Notes under the pieces: generated by a model
Databases searched by the model: none
Told to the model about the DNA's origin: nothing
What the model saw: only the letters and a program-made list of their open reading frames with translations
Shown: one piece after another, positions 25,077 through 33,618 of the stretch
Layout of the letters: every line of letters starts with the position of its first letter
How positions within the stretch are numbered: the first letter of the stretch is position 1
Assembly (NCBI RefSeq): GCF_002892535.1
Contig: NZ_CP024847.1
Location: forward strand, 1,364,001 to 1,428,000
Reading direction: 5' to 3'
Source: Aquella oligotrophica
Lineage (GTDB): Bacteria > Pseudomonadota > Gammaproteobacteria > Burkholderiales > UBA11063
DNA length: 64,000 bases
Program-made: the position numbers and the translations under genes

Positions 25077-28000
25077 ATGAAAAATATATTACTATTTGTA
25101 CTTGTAGGTACTGTGCTTGCTGCATGTAATTCTGCAGCACCAGGAGCAAAAGGTGCTTTAGTTGAAGTACCTGATGTAACAACTACAGCAAATGATAGCA
25201 AGGTTTATTTTGATACATTCGCTGCTATACCCAAGGTGGCAACTCCCAGTAATTATATTATCCGTCTGCATAATGATAGTAATGATAGTTACCAAATAGT
25301 TTCAGCAACACTTTCTCCACTTTTAGTTAGTGATAAAAATAAAGCTCTAGCAACGTTGGATAAAAATAATTGTAGCACCATTACTAGACACTCGCAATGT
25401 GGATTTATTCTTAATTTCCCGGCAAATAATACTGCGAGCTACACATTAACTACAGTAGTTGAGGATAGTAGTCACAAACAACATACTATCAAAAGCTTTC
25501 TAATTAGTGATCAGAATAAAAGCGGCGCTAATGGGATTAATTATTCATTTCTAAGTACGGTAAATAGTCATAATGGTATCTATCATCTGGCAGTACCAGT
25601 TTATTTTGGTAAAGATTTTAATAAAGTAAGCGTTAGTGAGGGAACTCTTTACTGTCGCAATGGCTACCATGCTGGTAGTAGCTGTACTTATTATAAGGAT
25701 GGTCAGGTAAGTAAAGATGAATTGTTACTTAGCAAACTAAGTGCAGTAACAGCAGATAATCGTGATGTAGAAGTATCTGGTAAATCACTTATTAGTAAAT
25801 CTGGCACGCCTTTTTTATTAATGTCTGTACCTGAGGATGTCGAGCTTAAACCCGGTTCTGCTCCTGTAAAATCAGTAATCAGTATTGTCAATATAGGTAA
25901 TCAGCCAGCAACGGGAATTACTATCGATTCATCAAAGCTTGCCGCTGGGGTAACCCTATTGCCAGCTGGCTGTGGTACAGATCTTGCCGCATATGGTAAC
26001 TGTAATATTGAGATTAGTTATAATGGTGTGAGCACCAATGGCAGCAGTATCCTTAAGCTTTCGCACGATTATACGTCGGCTAAAAGAACGCTGGTGCAGC
26101 AATTCATGCATATAATAAATCGTGATGAACCAGCATTGGAATGGGATAATCCACCAAGCAATATTTTTGAAGGTTCAGTAGTCCATGATGAAGTAAGCGA
26201 AACCTTTATCCTCAAAGCCAAAAATATTAAATTCTCTGCGATTAAGTTATCACACGATAGTAATAGTGATTTTACAGTTGCGGCTGATCCAGCTGGCTTA
26301 TGCAAGGGTAATCAGATAAGTATAGCTAGTGATGGTAGTGAAGAATGCCACATAACTATCAGTTATAAGCCGATGACTCAATTAGCTAACCCAGCCATTT
26401 TTTATATTACCGCTACTGGTAGCTATATTGATGCAACTGATACCGAGCGCTCACTTGCCTATCCTTTGGCGCTATCTTATTCCGCTCCTTTTACGCCAGC
26501 AAGCCTTATTCAGATAAATGATGGGAATAAAATTGAGCTAAAAACAATAGCTGGAGAGCCTAAAGATTTTGTTATCAAAATCGAAAATAACAGTAAGTAT
26601 AGCATATCTCTTGGTAGCCCGGTTTTTACGCCAGCTATTCCGGATGCTACTATTGCTGATCCGGCAAAATGCCTAACTATTGCACCACAAAGTTCTTGTG
26701 AATTATCTGTAAACTATGACCCTAAAGCTACCATGGTAAATAGCATGATGAGTAGCTTGAGGCTACAGGTTATTAAGCTTAATAATAACGACATTTCAGC
26801 GACAAGTGAATTTGCCACAAGTGTAGTTGAGTATGCCGCAGTTAGCCCGAGTAAGCCAAGTCTTGTTGTTTCGTTTGATAAAGTTAGTGGTAATCAGACT
26901 CAGGATGTCAGTGGTTACTGGGTTCATAAAGATAATACTATTGAATTTAGCTATAAAGCTACTAATACAGGAGATGGGATTGCCAAAAATATCAGTGTTA
27001 CTAGTTCTAATGGCTGGACTATTGATGACACCAATTGTCAGAGTAGGCAGCTATCTAAAGGTGATAGCTGTCAAGTGAAATTTAGCCACGCTTATAGCAG
27101 TGTAGGTCAGCAGGAGTTAAAAGAACAAGATGTGACTATCAGCTATGGTTACGGAAATGCTAATGATACTGATAGTATCAAGCTTGGGACTGATACAAAA
27201 AATGTAGTAGTTTATCAAATGCCAAATTTGATTCACGTATCAGGTGCAATTGGTCAATTAGACGATGTGTTTCCAGGTAGTAAATTAACTACTACTTTTC
27301 GTATTGATGACGGTTATCCAGGTATGCCTGGGTATGAAGTAAAGATAGCTCATAGCATTGATATTAATTCTGATGGTCTGATATGGAATAATCCTTCATG
27401 CACGCTAGATTATCAAAAAATGACTTGTGATATTTTGACCGATACGGACTATAGCCTGCTAGGAGAAAGTCGTAAGGCATCATTTGTAAGTACTGGCGGT
27501 TTATCGCTATCTAATAAAGATCTAAATATAAAATTTAGGGATTTTGCCGTAGTTGGGGACAATCGTCCAGCTGATTTTGTTAGGAACGGAAAATGTGTTT
27601 TAGATAAAATTACTGGTCTAATGTGGCCTACCGACCCCCTTTCTGATATTAGTAATAAACCAATTCGTACTATAAAAGAAGCTATGGATAGCATTGAAGC
27701 TCTTAATCAAGAAAATTTCTGTGACTATAGCGATTGGGTTTTACCAAATATTAATGAACTAAAATCATTGGTTAACTATAGCTCCAGTAATTTCCCTCAA
27801 TGGTTGGCTGATAATAACGGTCCTAATGTTGCCGGACTAAATCGGTTTGGCTTTTTTTCATCAACGCTTGGTCAGGCTGGAAGGTATATTGTTTTTAGTT
27901 TACATGAAAATATTCCATATTTCCCATTAAGTTTTTTGGGTGTTGGTTCGTATTTGCTACCAGTACGGCATGACTCAACAGTTAAGCCAATTGTTACAAT

Positions 28001-28502
28001 CTGGAAAACTGGTCAAACAAATCCTTTTGGTGTAACTGGTAGTGATGGTGAAACCCAGCGTGGTAAAGAGCGTCCAAGCGTTCCATTTGAAGATGTTAAA
28101 TCTGATCCAAGATGTGTTAAAGATAATAGCACGGGTAAAATCTGGTTCAAAACCCTTATTCCTAGTGGTAAATATTCTGCACTATTAAAAACTGTACAAG
28201 ATTATAATCATATGACAATGTGTGGTGTTACTGGCTGGCATGTAGCGACTATTAATGAATACCATTCACTTCAGAACTATGGTGAAGATGGTACATTTAC
28301 TTATCTTAAAAGATATGGGCTAGATTTAGAGACTAATAGTGGCGTTTATAATTTTACTGGCAATGTAATAAACTCTGGTGGCAAGCTTTCTATGATACGC
28401 TTTGATTTTGCAGCAATTAGGGTGCGTAATACGGATATTACCAATACTGATGGTGAGGTTGATGCTGGTGGTGATGCCCCTGCAGTGCTAGTTGCTGGTT
28501 AA
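25077..28502 (+). CDS. Largest lipoprotein, family member 5, with two C-terminal Lcl/DUF1566-like domains
   Basis: 1141 residues. Lipobox LAAC (Cys 17). The family hallmark is degenerate (GIYHLAVPVYFGKDFNKVSV, then YCRNGYHAGSSCTYY). Several HYDIN-type modules follow (e.g. IVNIGNQPATGITI ... CGTDLAAYGNCNIEISY). At about residues 834-965 comes a DUF1566 (Lcl C-terminal) domain: FVRNGKCVLDKITGLMWPTD, CDYSDWVLPNINELKSLVNY, FFSSTLGQ, LLPVRH. A second, shorter copy follows at about 1010-1120: CVKDNSTGKIWFK, CGVTGWHVATINEYHSLQNY, IRVRN. Lcl domains are known from adhesins and collagen-like surface proteins, including Legionella Lcl. Best reading: a surface adhesin with a stalk and a tandem binding tip. 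Own promoter module and terminator. Confidence 0.82.
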   Translation: MKNILLFVLVGTVLAACNSAAPGAKGALVEVPDVTTTANDSKVYFDTFAAIPKVATPSNYIIRLHNDSNDSYQIVSATLSPLLVSDKNKALATLDKNNCSTITRHSQCGFILNFPANNTASYTLTTVVEDSSHKQHTIKSFLISDQNKSGANGINYSFLSTVNSHNGIYHLAVPVYFGKDFNKVSVSEGTLYCRNGYHAGSSCTYYKDGQVSKDELLLSKLSAVTADNRDVEVSGKSLISKSGTPFLLMSVPEDVELKPGSAPVKSVISIVNIGNQPATGITIDSSKLAAGVTLLPAGCGTDLAAYGNCNIEISYNGVSTNGSSILKLSHDYTSAKRTLVQQFMHIINRDEPALEWDNPPSNIFEGSVVHDEVSETFILKAKNIKFSAIKLSHDSNSDFTVAADPAGLCKGNQISIASDGSEECHITISYKPMTQLANPAIFYITATGSYIDATDTERSLAYPLALSYSAPFTPASLIQINDGNKIELKTIAGEPKDFVIKIENNSKYSISLGSPVFTPAIPDATIADPAKCLTIAPQSSCELSVNYDPKATMVNSMMSSLRLQVIKLNNNDISATSEFATSVVEYAAVSPSKPSLVVSFDKVSGNQTQDVSGYWVHKDNTIEFSYKATNTGDGIAKNISVTSSNGWTIDDTNCQSRQLSKGDSCQVKFSHAYSSVGQQELKEQDVTISYGYGNANDTDSIKLGTDTKNVVVYQMPNLIHVSGAIGQLDDVFPGSKLTTTFRIDDGYPGMPGYEVKIAHSIDINSDGLIWNNPSCTLDYQKMTCDILTDTDYSLLGESRKASFVSTGGLSLSNKDLNIKFRDFAVVGDNRPADFVRNGKCVLDKITGLMWPTDPLSDISNKPIRTIKEAMDSIEALNQENFCDYSDWVLPNINELKSLVNYSSSNFPQWLADNNGPNVAGLNRFGFFSSTLGQAGRYIVFSLHENIPYFPLSFLGVGSYLLPVRHDSTVKPIVTIWKTGQTNPFGVTGSDGETQRGKERPSVPFEDVKSDPRCVKDNSTGKIWFKTLIPSGKYSALLKTVQDYNHMTMCGVTGWHVATINEYHSLQNYGEDGTFTYLKRYGLDLETNSGVYNFTGNVINSGGKLSMIRFDFAAIRVRNTDITNTDGEVDAGGDAPAVLVAG

Positions 28503-28850
28503 CTTCTATGTCTTGATAAAGCAAGGGTTAGTTTCTAATCTCACTTTATTTAGCTTGTAAGTGTTTAAAATAGCTTGCAGTAGTAGCAAATAATCCGTTT
28601 ATAAAAAACTCGGTCGTTTACGACCGAGTTTTTTATAATACCATTTTAACAATTTAGAGCATGATGGATTCTTTTATTTATTCACATTACCTTATCCCGA
28701 GTTCGCGTTAGTAGCTAAGATTATGTTTGGATAAAAATACTAGCAGTGTAGTAATATAAGGTTGGTCTAAAGGTCATTATTATCTGCTGGTTCATGAATT
28801 TGTGCGAAAATAACTCCCTTTATGGCAATTTTATAATTTGGAGCTAGATT
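28503..28850 (+). other. Intergenic region between lipoprotein 5 and metA
   Basis: Holds the lipoprotein 5 terminator (28603-28637) and about 200 bases of metA upstream sequence. I looked for a SAM riboswitch fold and did not see one. Ribosome binding site GGAG at 28841-28844 precedes metA. Nothing else is recognised. Confidence 0.5.
28603..28637 (+). terminator. Strong intrinsic terminator after lipoprotein 5
   Basis: AAAAAACTCGGTCG-TTTA-CGACCGAGTTTTTT; the A/T flanks make it effective in both directions. Confidence 0.95.
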
Positions 28851-29789
28851 ATGCCTGTAAAAATACCTAATAATTTACCAGCTACAGATATACTTAATTC
28901 AGAAAATATCTTTGTAATGTCTGAGGATAGGGCCGCGCATCAGGATATTCGTCCATTAAAAATAGTAATACTGAATTTAATGCCAAATAAAATTGTTACT
29001 GAAACGCAGATTTTGCGTCTTTTAGGGAATACTCCACTACAAATTGAGATTACTTTTTTACATCCGCAATCTCATGCGTCAAAGAATACTGCCAATGAGC
29101 ATTTAGAGAATTTTTATAATTCGTTTGATAATATTAAGAATGATAAATTTGATGGTATGATTATTACTGGCGCACCATTGGGGCAAATTGATTTTGAAGA
29201 AGTTGATTTTTGGGACGAATTGTGTTCAATAATGGAGTGGAGCAAGCATAATGTATTTTCCTGTTTACATATTTGCTGGGGAACATTAGCTGGGCTTTAC
29301 TATCACTATAAAATTCCAAAATATAATCTTGCTCAAAAAATGTTTGGGGTATTTCCGCATCAAGTAAATCATCAGTTAAGTAAATTATTAAGAGGTTTTG
29401 ATGATGTATTTTGGGTTCCTCATTCGCGCCATACTGAGGTAAAAAGAGAAGATATTCTCTTACATCCAGAGCTGAGAATTCTTGCTGAATCTGATGAGTC
29501 TGGTGTTTATCTTCTAGCAACCTCTGATTATCGCCAGGTCTTTATTACCGGACATTCTGAATATGATACTATGACCCTTAGCGACGAATATTTTCGTGAT
29601 TTGAGTAAAGGGTTTACCATAGATATGCCGATAAATTATTTCCCTGCGAATGATCCTAGCAAAAAACCAGCTTCTTTGTGGCGCGGACATGCGCACTTAC
29701 TTTTTGCCAATTGGCTTAATTACTGTGTTTATCAGGAAACACCATTTAGTTTATCGGAGGTTGGATTAGTTTGCGATTACTCTATTTAA
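28851..29789 (+). CDS. metA: Homoserine O-succinyltransferase
   Basis: 312 residues, aligned without gaps to the E. coli numbering at the active site: nucleophile Cys142 (HICWG), His235 and Glu237 (TGHSEYD). Residue 111 is Gly in ITGAPLG; in this family Gly at 111 goes with succinyl-CoA use and Glu with acetyl-CoA, so succinyltransferase is the better call. It activates homoserine for methionine synthesis in the cytoplasm. The last 19 bases overlap the start of the next gene, implying coupled translation despite no evident functional link. Confidence 0.95.
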   Translation: MPVKIPNNLPATDILNSENIFVMSEDRAAHQDIRPLKIVILNLMPNKIVTETQILRLLGNTPLQIEITFLHPQSHASKNTANEHLENFYNSFDNIKNDKFDGMIITGAPLGQIDFEEVDFWDELCSIMEWSKHNVFSCLHICWGTLAGLYYHYKIPKYNLAQKMFGVFPHQVNHQLSKLLRGFDDVFWVPHSRHTEVKREDILLHPELRILAESDESGVYLLATSDYRQVFITGHSEYDTMTLSDEYFRDLSKGFTIDMPINYFPANDPSKKPASLWRGHAHLLFANWLNYCVYQETPFSLSEVGLVCDYSI

Positions 29790-30553
29790 GTCCTCTAGCT
29801 TTATTAATTCCCTATTCAGAGGCAATGGCAAATGAATCGAGTCCTTTCCAGAAATTTGACAATAACATTTCTGCGGGGATAGCCGTTATTTCTTCGCCAG
29901 GTAACTATTGGGCATCAAATCTGAATGCAAATGGTCAAGCATTATTTAATAATGGAGTTTGGCTTAATCTTCTGGCAGCGACAAAACTGTCATTTAATTT
30001 TGATAACAACAACAATAGCAGTGTTAGTAAAACTTATAATAATTCATCGGCAAGTAGCTTTGGACTAACAGGTGGATACGCATTTTTGATCGATGGTAAA
30101 TATAATGTTATTCCGCATGTTGGATTTTCATATACTAATCAGTTGCTTGCTGTTAATGAAAATAGTATTCAGCAGTTCATTATCGAAGATCCTGCATATA
30201 ATTATTCATTTGGGCTTAAAAATGAAATGATATTAATTCCTGCAAAACTAAAAATAGCACTGGATTTAAATTTCAATATAGGTGATCATCAGTCTGTAGT
30301 TCCAAATTCATCTGATGGTAGTCTTGGGCATTATAATTATACGCTTTATACCTTTACTGCTACTCCAGCAATTCAGTGGAATTTTGCAGAAAAATTTACT
30401 ATTATTGGGTATTACCAGTTTAATTATAACTTTAGCAATAGTATGAACTCTCCAAATGTAAACTATCCAGATATTGGTGTTAGCTCAAGCCAGTACTTGA
30501 TGAATAATTATGTCCAAAACGCACTTGGAGTGAATTTTGGTGTCCTTTTTTAA
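29771..30553 (+). CDS. Outer-membrane beta-barrel-like protein
   Basis: 260 residues from a TTG start at 29771, chosen because GGAGG lies 10 bases upstream and a signal peptide follows ([20 protein letters not shown]). The mature part shows alternating hydrophobic strands, many Asn/Ser/Tyr, and ends in Val-Leu-Phe, the terminal aromatic expected of BAM-assembled barrels. Strands such as [27 protein letters not shown] and [10 protein letters not shown] fit a small porin-like or transport-related barrel. No specific family is recognised. Its 3' end overlaps the convergent LuxR gene by four bases. Confidence 0.7.
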   Translation: MRLLYLSPLALLIPYSEAMANESSPFQKFDNNISAGIAVISSPGNYWASNLNANGQALFNNGVWLNLLAATKLSFNFDNNNNSSVSKTYNNSSASSFGLTGGYAFLIDGKYNVIPHVGFSYTNQLLAVNENSIQQFIIEDPAYNYSFGLKNEMILIPAKLKIALDLNFNIGDHQSVVPNSSDGSLGHYNYTLYTFTATPAIQWNFAEKFTIIGYYQFNYNFSNSMNSPNVNYPDIGVSSSQYLMNNYVQNALGVNFGVLF

Positions 30554-31293
30554 TAAGCGATCAACTCCGAAACTGGCATTTCAACTTTGGGCAACAAATC
30601 TGTAGGTACATAGCGATCAAAACCGAGCCTTATCAATTTCGCAAAAAGAGCATCACGGTTATATACTTCAAATTTAACAAATAGTTGATCTCGAAATAAG
30701 CTGTCAATTGTGCTTTTTGAAATATCTCGTCCAGTTATTTTTGATAAAGTGAAAGCAATATCCTTACTACTAAGTCCAGATAAGAATAAGAATATTGCTT
30801 CTTTTTCACGTGTAGTCAATTTATATTTACTTATATCAATACTGTAATCACAGTCAAAGACTCCTAGGCTTCTAATTATTTGTAACTGCATACTGATAAA
30901 TGAAAGCGTTCGATAACTACAAAATATCCCGACAACATTATCAGTTGCAGGATTGATTATTGGCGACTTTTCCAATGAGAACGGCTGCAATTTATCGTCA
31001 AATTCAGTAATTGCAAAGCTTCTAACTTTTTTTCGTTCTTTTATTACCTGATTAAGATCAATATTTTGTTGCTCTTGTAAATGCTTTGGATTTGTCTGCA
31101 CAAATTCAAAATTATCATTTTTTTCTGGGTGAAACACTTTTATGTATAATGGGCTTGCGTATTTTACTGACAAATCGGTACCCCTAATTAATGTGCACCA
31201 GCCACGGATAACCTGATCAAAATTCTTGAACGAATTAATTATTAGTTCAAGGAAGTCATGATCATTTAAACTGATACTATCTCCGCCACTCAT
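30550..31293 (-). CDS. PAS-like sensor with LuxR-type HTH
   Basis: 247 residues. The N-terminal ~140 residues look like a PAS-like ligand or signal domain (FKNFDQVIRGWCTLIRGTDL, later VVGIFCSYRTLSFI). Residues about 156-225 form a LuxR/GerE helix-turn-helix: KLTTREKEAIFLFLSGLSSK, then DIAFTL...KSTIDSLFRDQL. There is no receiver domain. It is the last gene after the SDR, symporter and GH31 genes on the same strand (58 bases from the SDR), so it may regulate that glycoside locus. Similar PAS-LuxR proteins also control other processes, so the link is by position only. Confidence 0.8.
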   Translation of the reverse strand: MSGGDSISLNDHDFLELIINSFKNFDQVIRGWCTLIRGTDLSVKYASPLYIKVFHPEKNDNFEFVQTNPKHLQEQQNIDLNQVIKERKKVRSFAITEFDDKLQPFSLEKSPIINPATDNVVGIFCSYRTLSFISMQLQIIRSLGVFDCDYSIDISKYKLTTREKEAIFLFLSGLSSKDIAFTLSKITGRDISKSTIDSLFRDQLFVKFEVYNRDALFAKLIRLGFDRYVPTDLLPKVEMPVSELIAY

Positions 31294-31351
31294 ATGAGAT
31301 ATCTCCCTTAATTGAATAGAATTTATCTATATTGTAATAGATATTAGATAT

Positions 31352-32179
31352 TTAGACTCCAGAATATGCGGCAAAGCCACCATCAACTGGTATTACAACT
31401 CCATTTACAAAGCCGGAAGCTTTACTGTCCGCTAGCCAGAGTAGGGTACCAACCAATTCGTGAGCTTCACCAAATCGAGCCATTGGCGTATGAGTAATGA
31501 TTTTTTCTGCGCGACTAGTCCATTTCCCCTCATCAGTTTTTAATAATTTGTGGTTTTGTTGGGTAAGAAAAAATCCTGGGGCAATAGCATTTACCCGGAT
31601 ATTAGTTTTAGCAAAGTGTACCGCTAGCCACTGGGTGAAATTATTAATTGCTGCTTTCGCTGCACTATAGGCAGGAATCTTAGTTAGCGGGCATAATGCA
31701 CTCATTGATGAGATATTAATGATAGTCGCTTCAGCTTTATTAAGCATTTGCTTACCGAAAACCTGACATGGTAATAAGGTACCCATGAAATTAAGACGAA
31801 ATACAAAATCAATCCCATCTGCTTCAAGATCAAAGAAACTGGTAGCATCTGGTTTATTAGCAATATCTTCTGAGTAATACTCTTCGCTACTAGTTCCTTT
31901 AGGATGATTTCCACCCGCACCATTTAGAAGTAAGTCACAACTACCAAGTGTCTTTTCTATAAATTCTGCGGCATCTTCTAGGCTTTTGCGGTCAGTAACA
32001 TCGGCACTAACTGCAATTGCAATCTCATTATTTGCTTCGATCTCTTTAATTAGATCAGCTGATTTCTCTTTATCGCGTCCAATAATCGCTACTTTATAGC
32101 CATTATAAGCTAGAGCTTTACAAAACTCATTACCAAGTACACCACTTCCACCAGTAACTACTGCTACTTTTTTCGTCAT
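31352..32179 (-). CDS. Short-chain dehydrogenase, UxuB/YjmF-like (D-mannonate oxidoreductase type)
   Basis: 275 residues, classical SDR: cofactor loop TGGSGVLG (9-16), NGAGG (86-90), catalytic Ser in ISSMS (157/158) and YSAAK (Tyr171, Lys175). The C-terminal part, LVGTLLWLADSKASGFVNGV then PVDGGFAAYSGV, and the QQNHKLLKTDEG insertion resemble the SDR-type fructuronate reductases of the YjmF group. It would interconvert a hexuronate or related sugar acid with NAD(H). Sits 17 bases after the GPH symporter gene in an apparent operon, so its real substrate is likely derived from the glycoside taken up there. Confidence 0.8.
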   Translation of the reverse strand: MTKKVAVVTGGSGVLGNEFCKALAYNGYKVAIIGRDKEKSADLIKEIEANNEIAIAVSADVTDRKSLEDAAEFIEKTLGSCDLLLNGAGGNHPKGTSSEEYYSEDIANKPDATSFFDLEADGIDFVFRLNFMGTLLPCQVFGKQMLNKAEATIINISSMSALCPLTKIPAYSAAKAAINNFTQWLAVHFAKTNIRVNAIAPGFFLTQQNHKLLKTDEGKWTSRAEKIITHTPMARFGEAHELVGTLLWLADSKASGFVNGVVIPVDGGFAAYSGV

Positions 32180-32196
32180 CTTAATTCCTCTACTTT

Positions 32197-33543
32197 TTAA
32201 TTTGCTGATAATTGTTTGCGTGCTGCAATTTCGTGTACAATCTCTTGACAGCGATCATCGGTTAATTCGTACCATAAAGTTATGATTATTGCAGCTATAC
32301 CAATGGTTATTGCCGGATATAATAGTAGTAAGCCCTTAATTCCGGCCAGTGAAGCACTACTTTGGATAGCTTTGGGTACATAGCCAATTAATGTCAAACC
32401 AAGACCTGCCGAAAATCCGGAGATTGATTGGGCAACTTTACGCGAAAAGCTAAAAGCAGCATAGGTAACGCCAGCAGCCCGCTTACCTGTTTTCCATTCG
32501 CCATAATCGATAATATCAGAAATCAGTGCCCAGACTATGCCATTAGGAATACTTATTGCGATAAATGCAATACTTGCAAGAATTGTAAAACTGATCGGGT
32601 TTGAAGGAATAAAAAAATTAATGATGTCTGCAGTAATACTAATCCCGAAGCCAATTAGCATACTTTGCTTTTTACCGAAGATTTTTACCATTTGTGGAAT
32701 GGCAAATATTGACAAGATCGAGCTACCGATAATAATGAAATTAATAATTGCAAGAAGCTTAACATCATTCAAATTATATTCACAGAAATATACTAGCATC
32801 GCAATCTTGATATTATATGCAGAAATCGTAAATAAAGACATAATAATCAAAATCCAAAGCGGCTTATTGCCTTTTAGAGCACCTAAGAGATCACGAGTAC
32901 GAAGTTTCTCATTTGCGGGTGGGGTAATGTTTTCTTTGGTGAATTTATAGCAGGTATAATGAGAAATTATTCCTAATACCCCCATTATCGCAGCAGCTAC
33001 TGGGAAGCCAATTTTATTATCATTAAAGAGTAATACAATTGGCATAAAAACTACGCCAGTAATTAGTAAGGCAATCAGTGAACCAGCCTGTCTAAATGAT
33101 GCTAATTGCGTACGATCATTGACATCCTGCGTCATCGCTGCTGCAAGTGAACCATAGGGGATATTAACCATAGAATAACAAAGTCCCCAAATCATATAAC
33201 TAGCATAGGCGTAGATTAATTTTCCTTGAACTGAGACATCTGGAAAGATAAAGGTAATTACGGTCAAGGCTGCAAGAATAAATGCCGAATTAATCATAAC
33301 TGGGCGGTATTTGCCATTTTTACTAGCTTTTCGTTTATCAATATATGAGCCAGCCAAAACATCCATAAAGGCATCAAAAATTTTACTAAATAGGAATACA
33401 CCACCAGCTGCCGCACCACTAATGCCGCAAACATCGGTATAGAATTTTAGCAAATATGCTTGACCAAGATCAAAGGTGAAGCCGTTACCAAGATCGCCAA
33501 CACCATAAGCCGCTTTTTCTCTAAAGCTAAGTTTTTTTGTCAT
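32197..33543 (-). CDS. GPH-family glycoside:cation symporter
   Basis: 448 residues, 12 membrane segments. The N-terminal LSFREKAAYGVGDLGNGFTF and the loop FDAFMDVLAGSYIDKRKAS followed by GKYRP are the signature of the glycoside-pentoside-hexuronide family (MelB, XynB, YicJ, GusB). Also seen: IPYGSLAAAMTQDVNDRTQL and IDYGEWKTGKRAAG. It brings a glycoside into the cytoplasm with Na+ or H+. The neighbouring GH31 enzyme points to an alpha-linked xyloside or glucoside. Middle gene of the three-gene set with a 75-base gap from the GH31 gene. Confidence 0.9.
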   Translation of the reverse strand: MTKKLSFREKAAYGVGDLGNGFTFDLGQAYLLKFYTDVCGISGAAAGGVFLFSKIFDAFMDVLAGSYIDKRKASKNGKYRPVMINSAFILAALTVITFIFPDVSVQGKLIYAYASYMIWGLCYSMVNIPYGSLAAAMTQDVNDRTQLASFRQAGSLIALLITGVVFMPIVLLFNDNKIGFPVAAAIMGVLGIISHYTCYKFTKENITPPANEKLRTRDLLGALKGNKPLWILIIMSLFTISAYNIKIAMLVYFCEYNLNDVKLLAIINFIIIGSSILSIFAIPQMVKIFGKKQSMLIGFGISITADIINFFIPSNPISFTILASIAFIAISIPNGIVWALISDIIDYGEWKTGKRAAGVTYAAFSFSRKVAQSISGFSAGLGLTLIGYVPKAIQSSASLAGIKGLLLLYPAITIGIAAIIITLWYELTDDRCQEIVHEIAARKQLSAN

Positions 33544-33618
33544 GATTACCCCTTAATATAAGTCTTGTGTGTATTTGTTATTATTCGAATCTGATATTAC
33601 ACACAAATATTTATCCCT

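Noticed and set aside
28640-28850. SAM riboswitch upstream of metA
   Set aside because: No recognisable paired core or terminator-antiterminator arrangement near the start; only an ordinary intergenic region.
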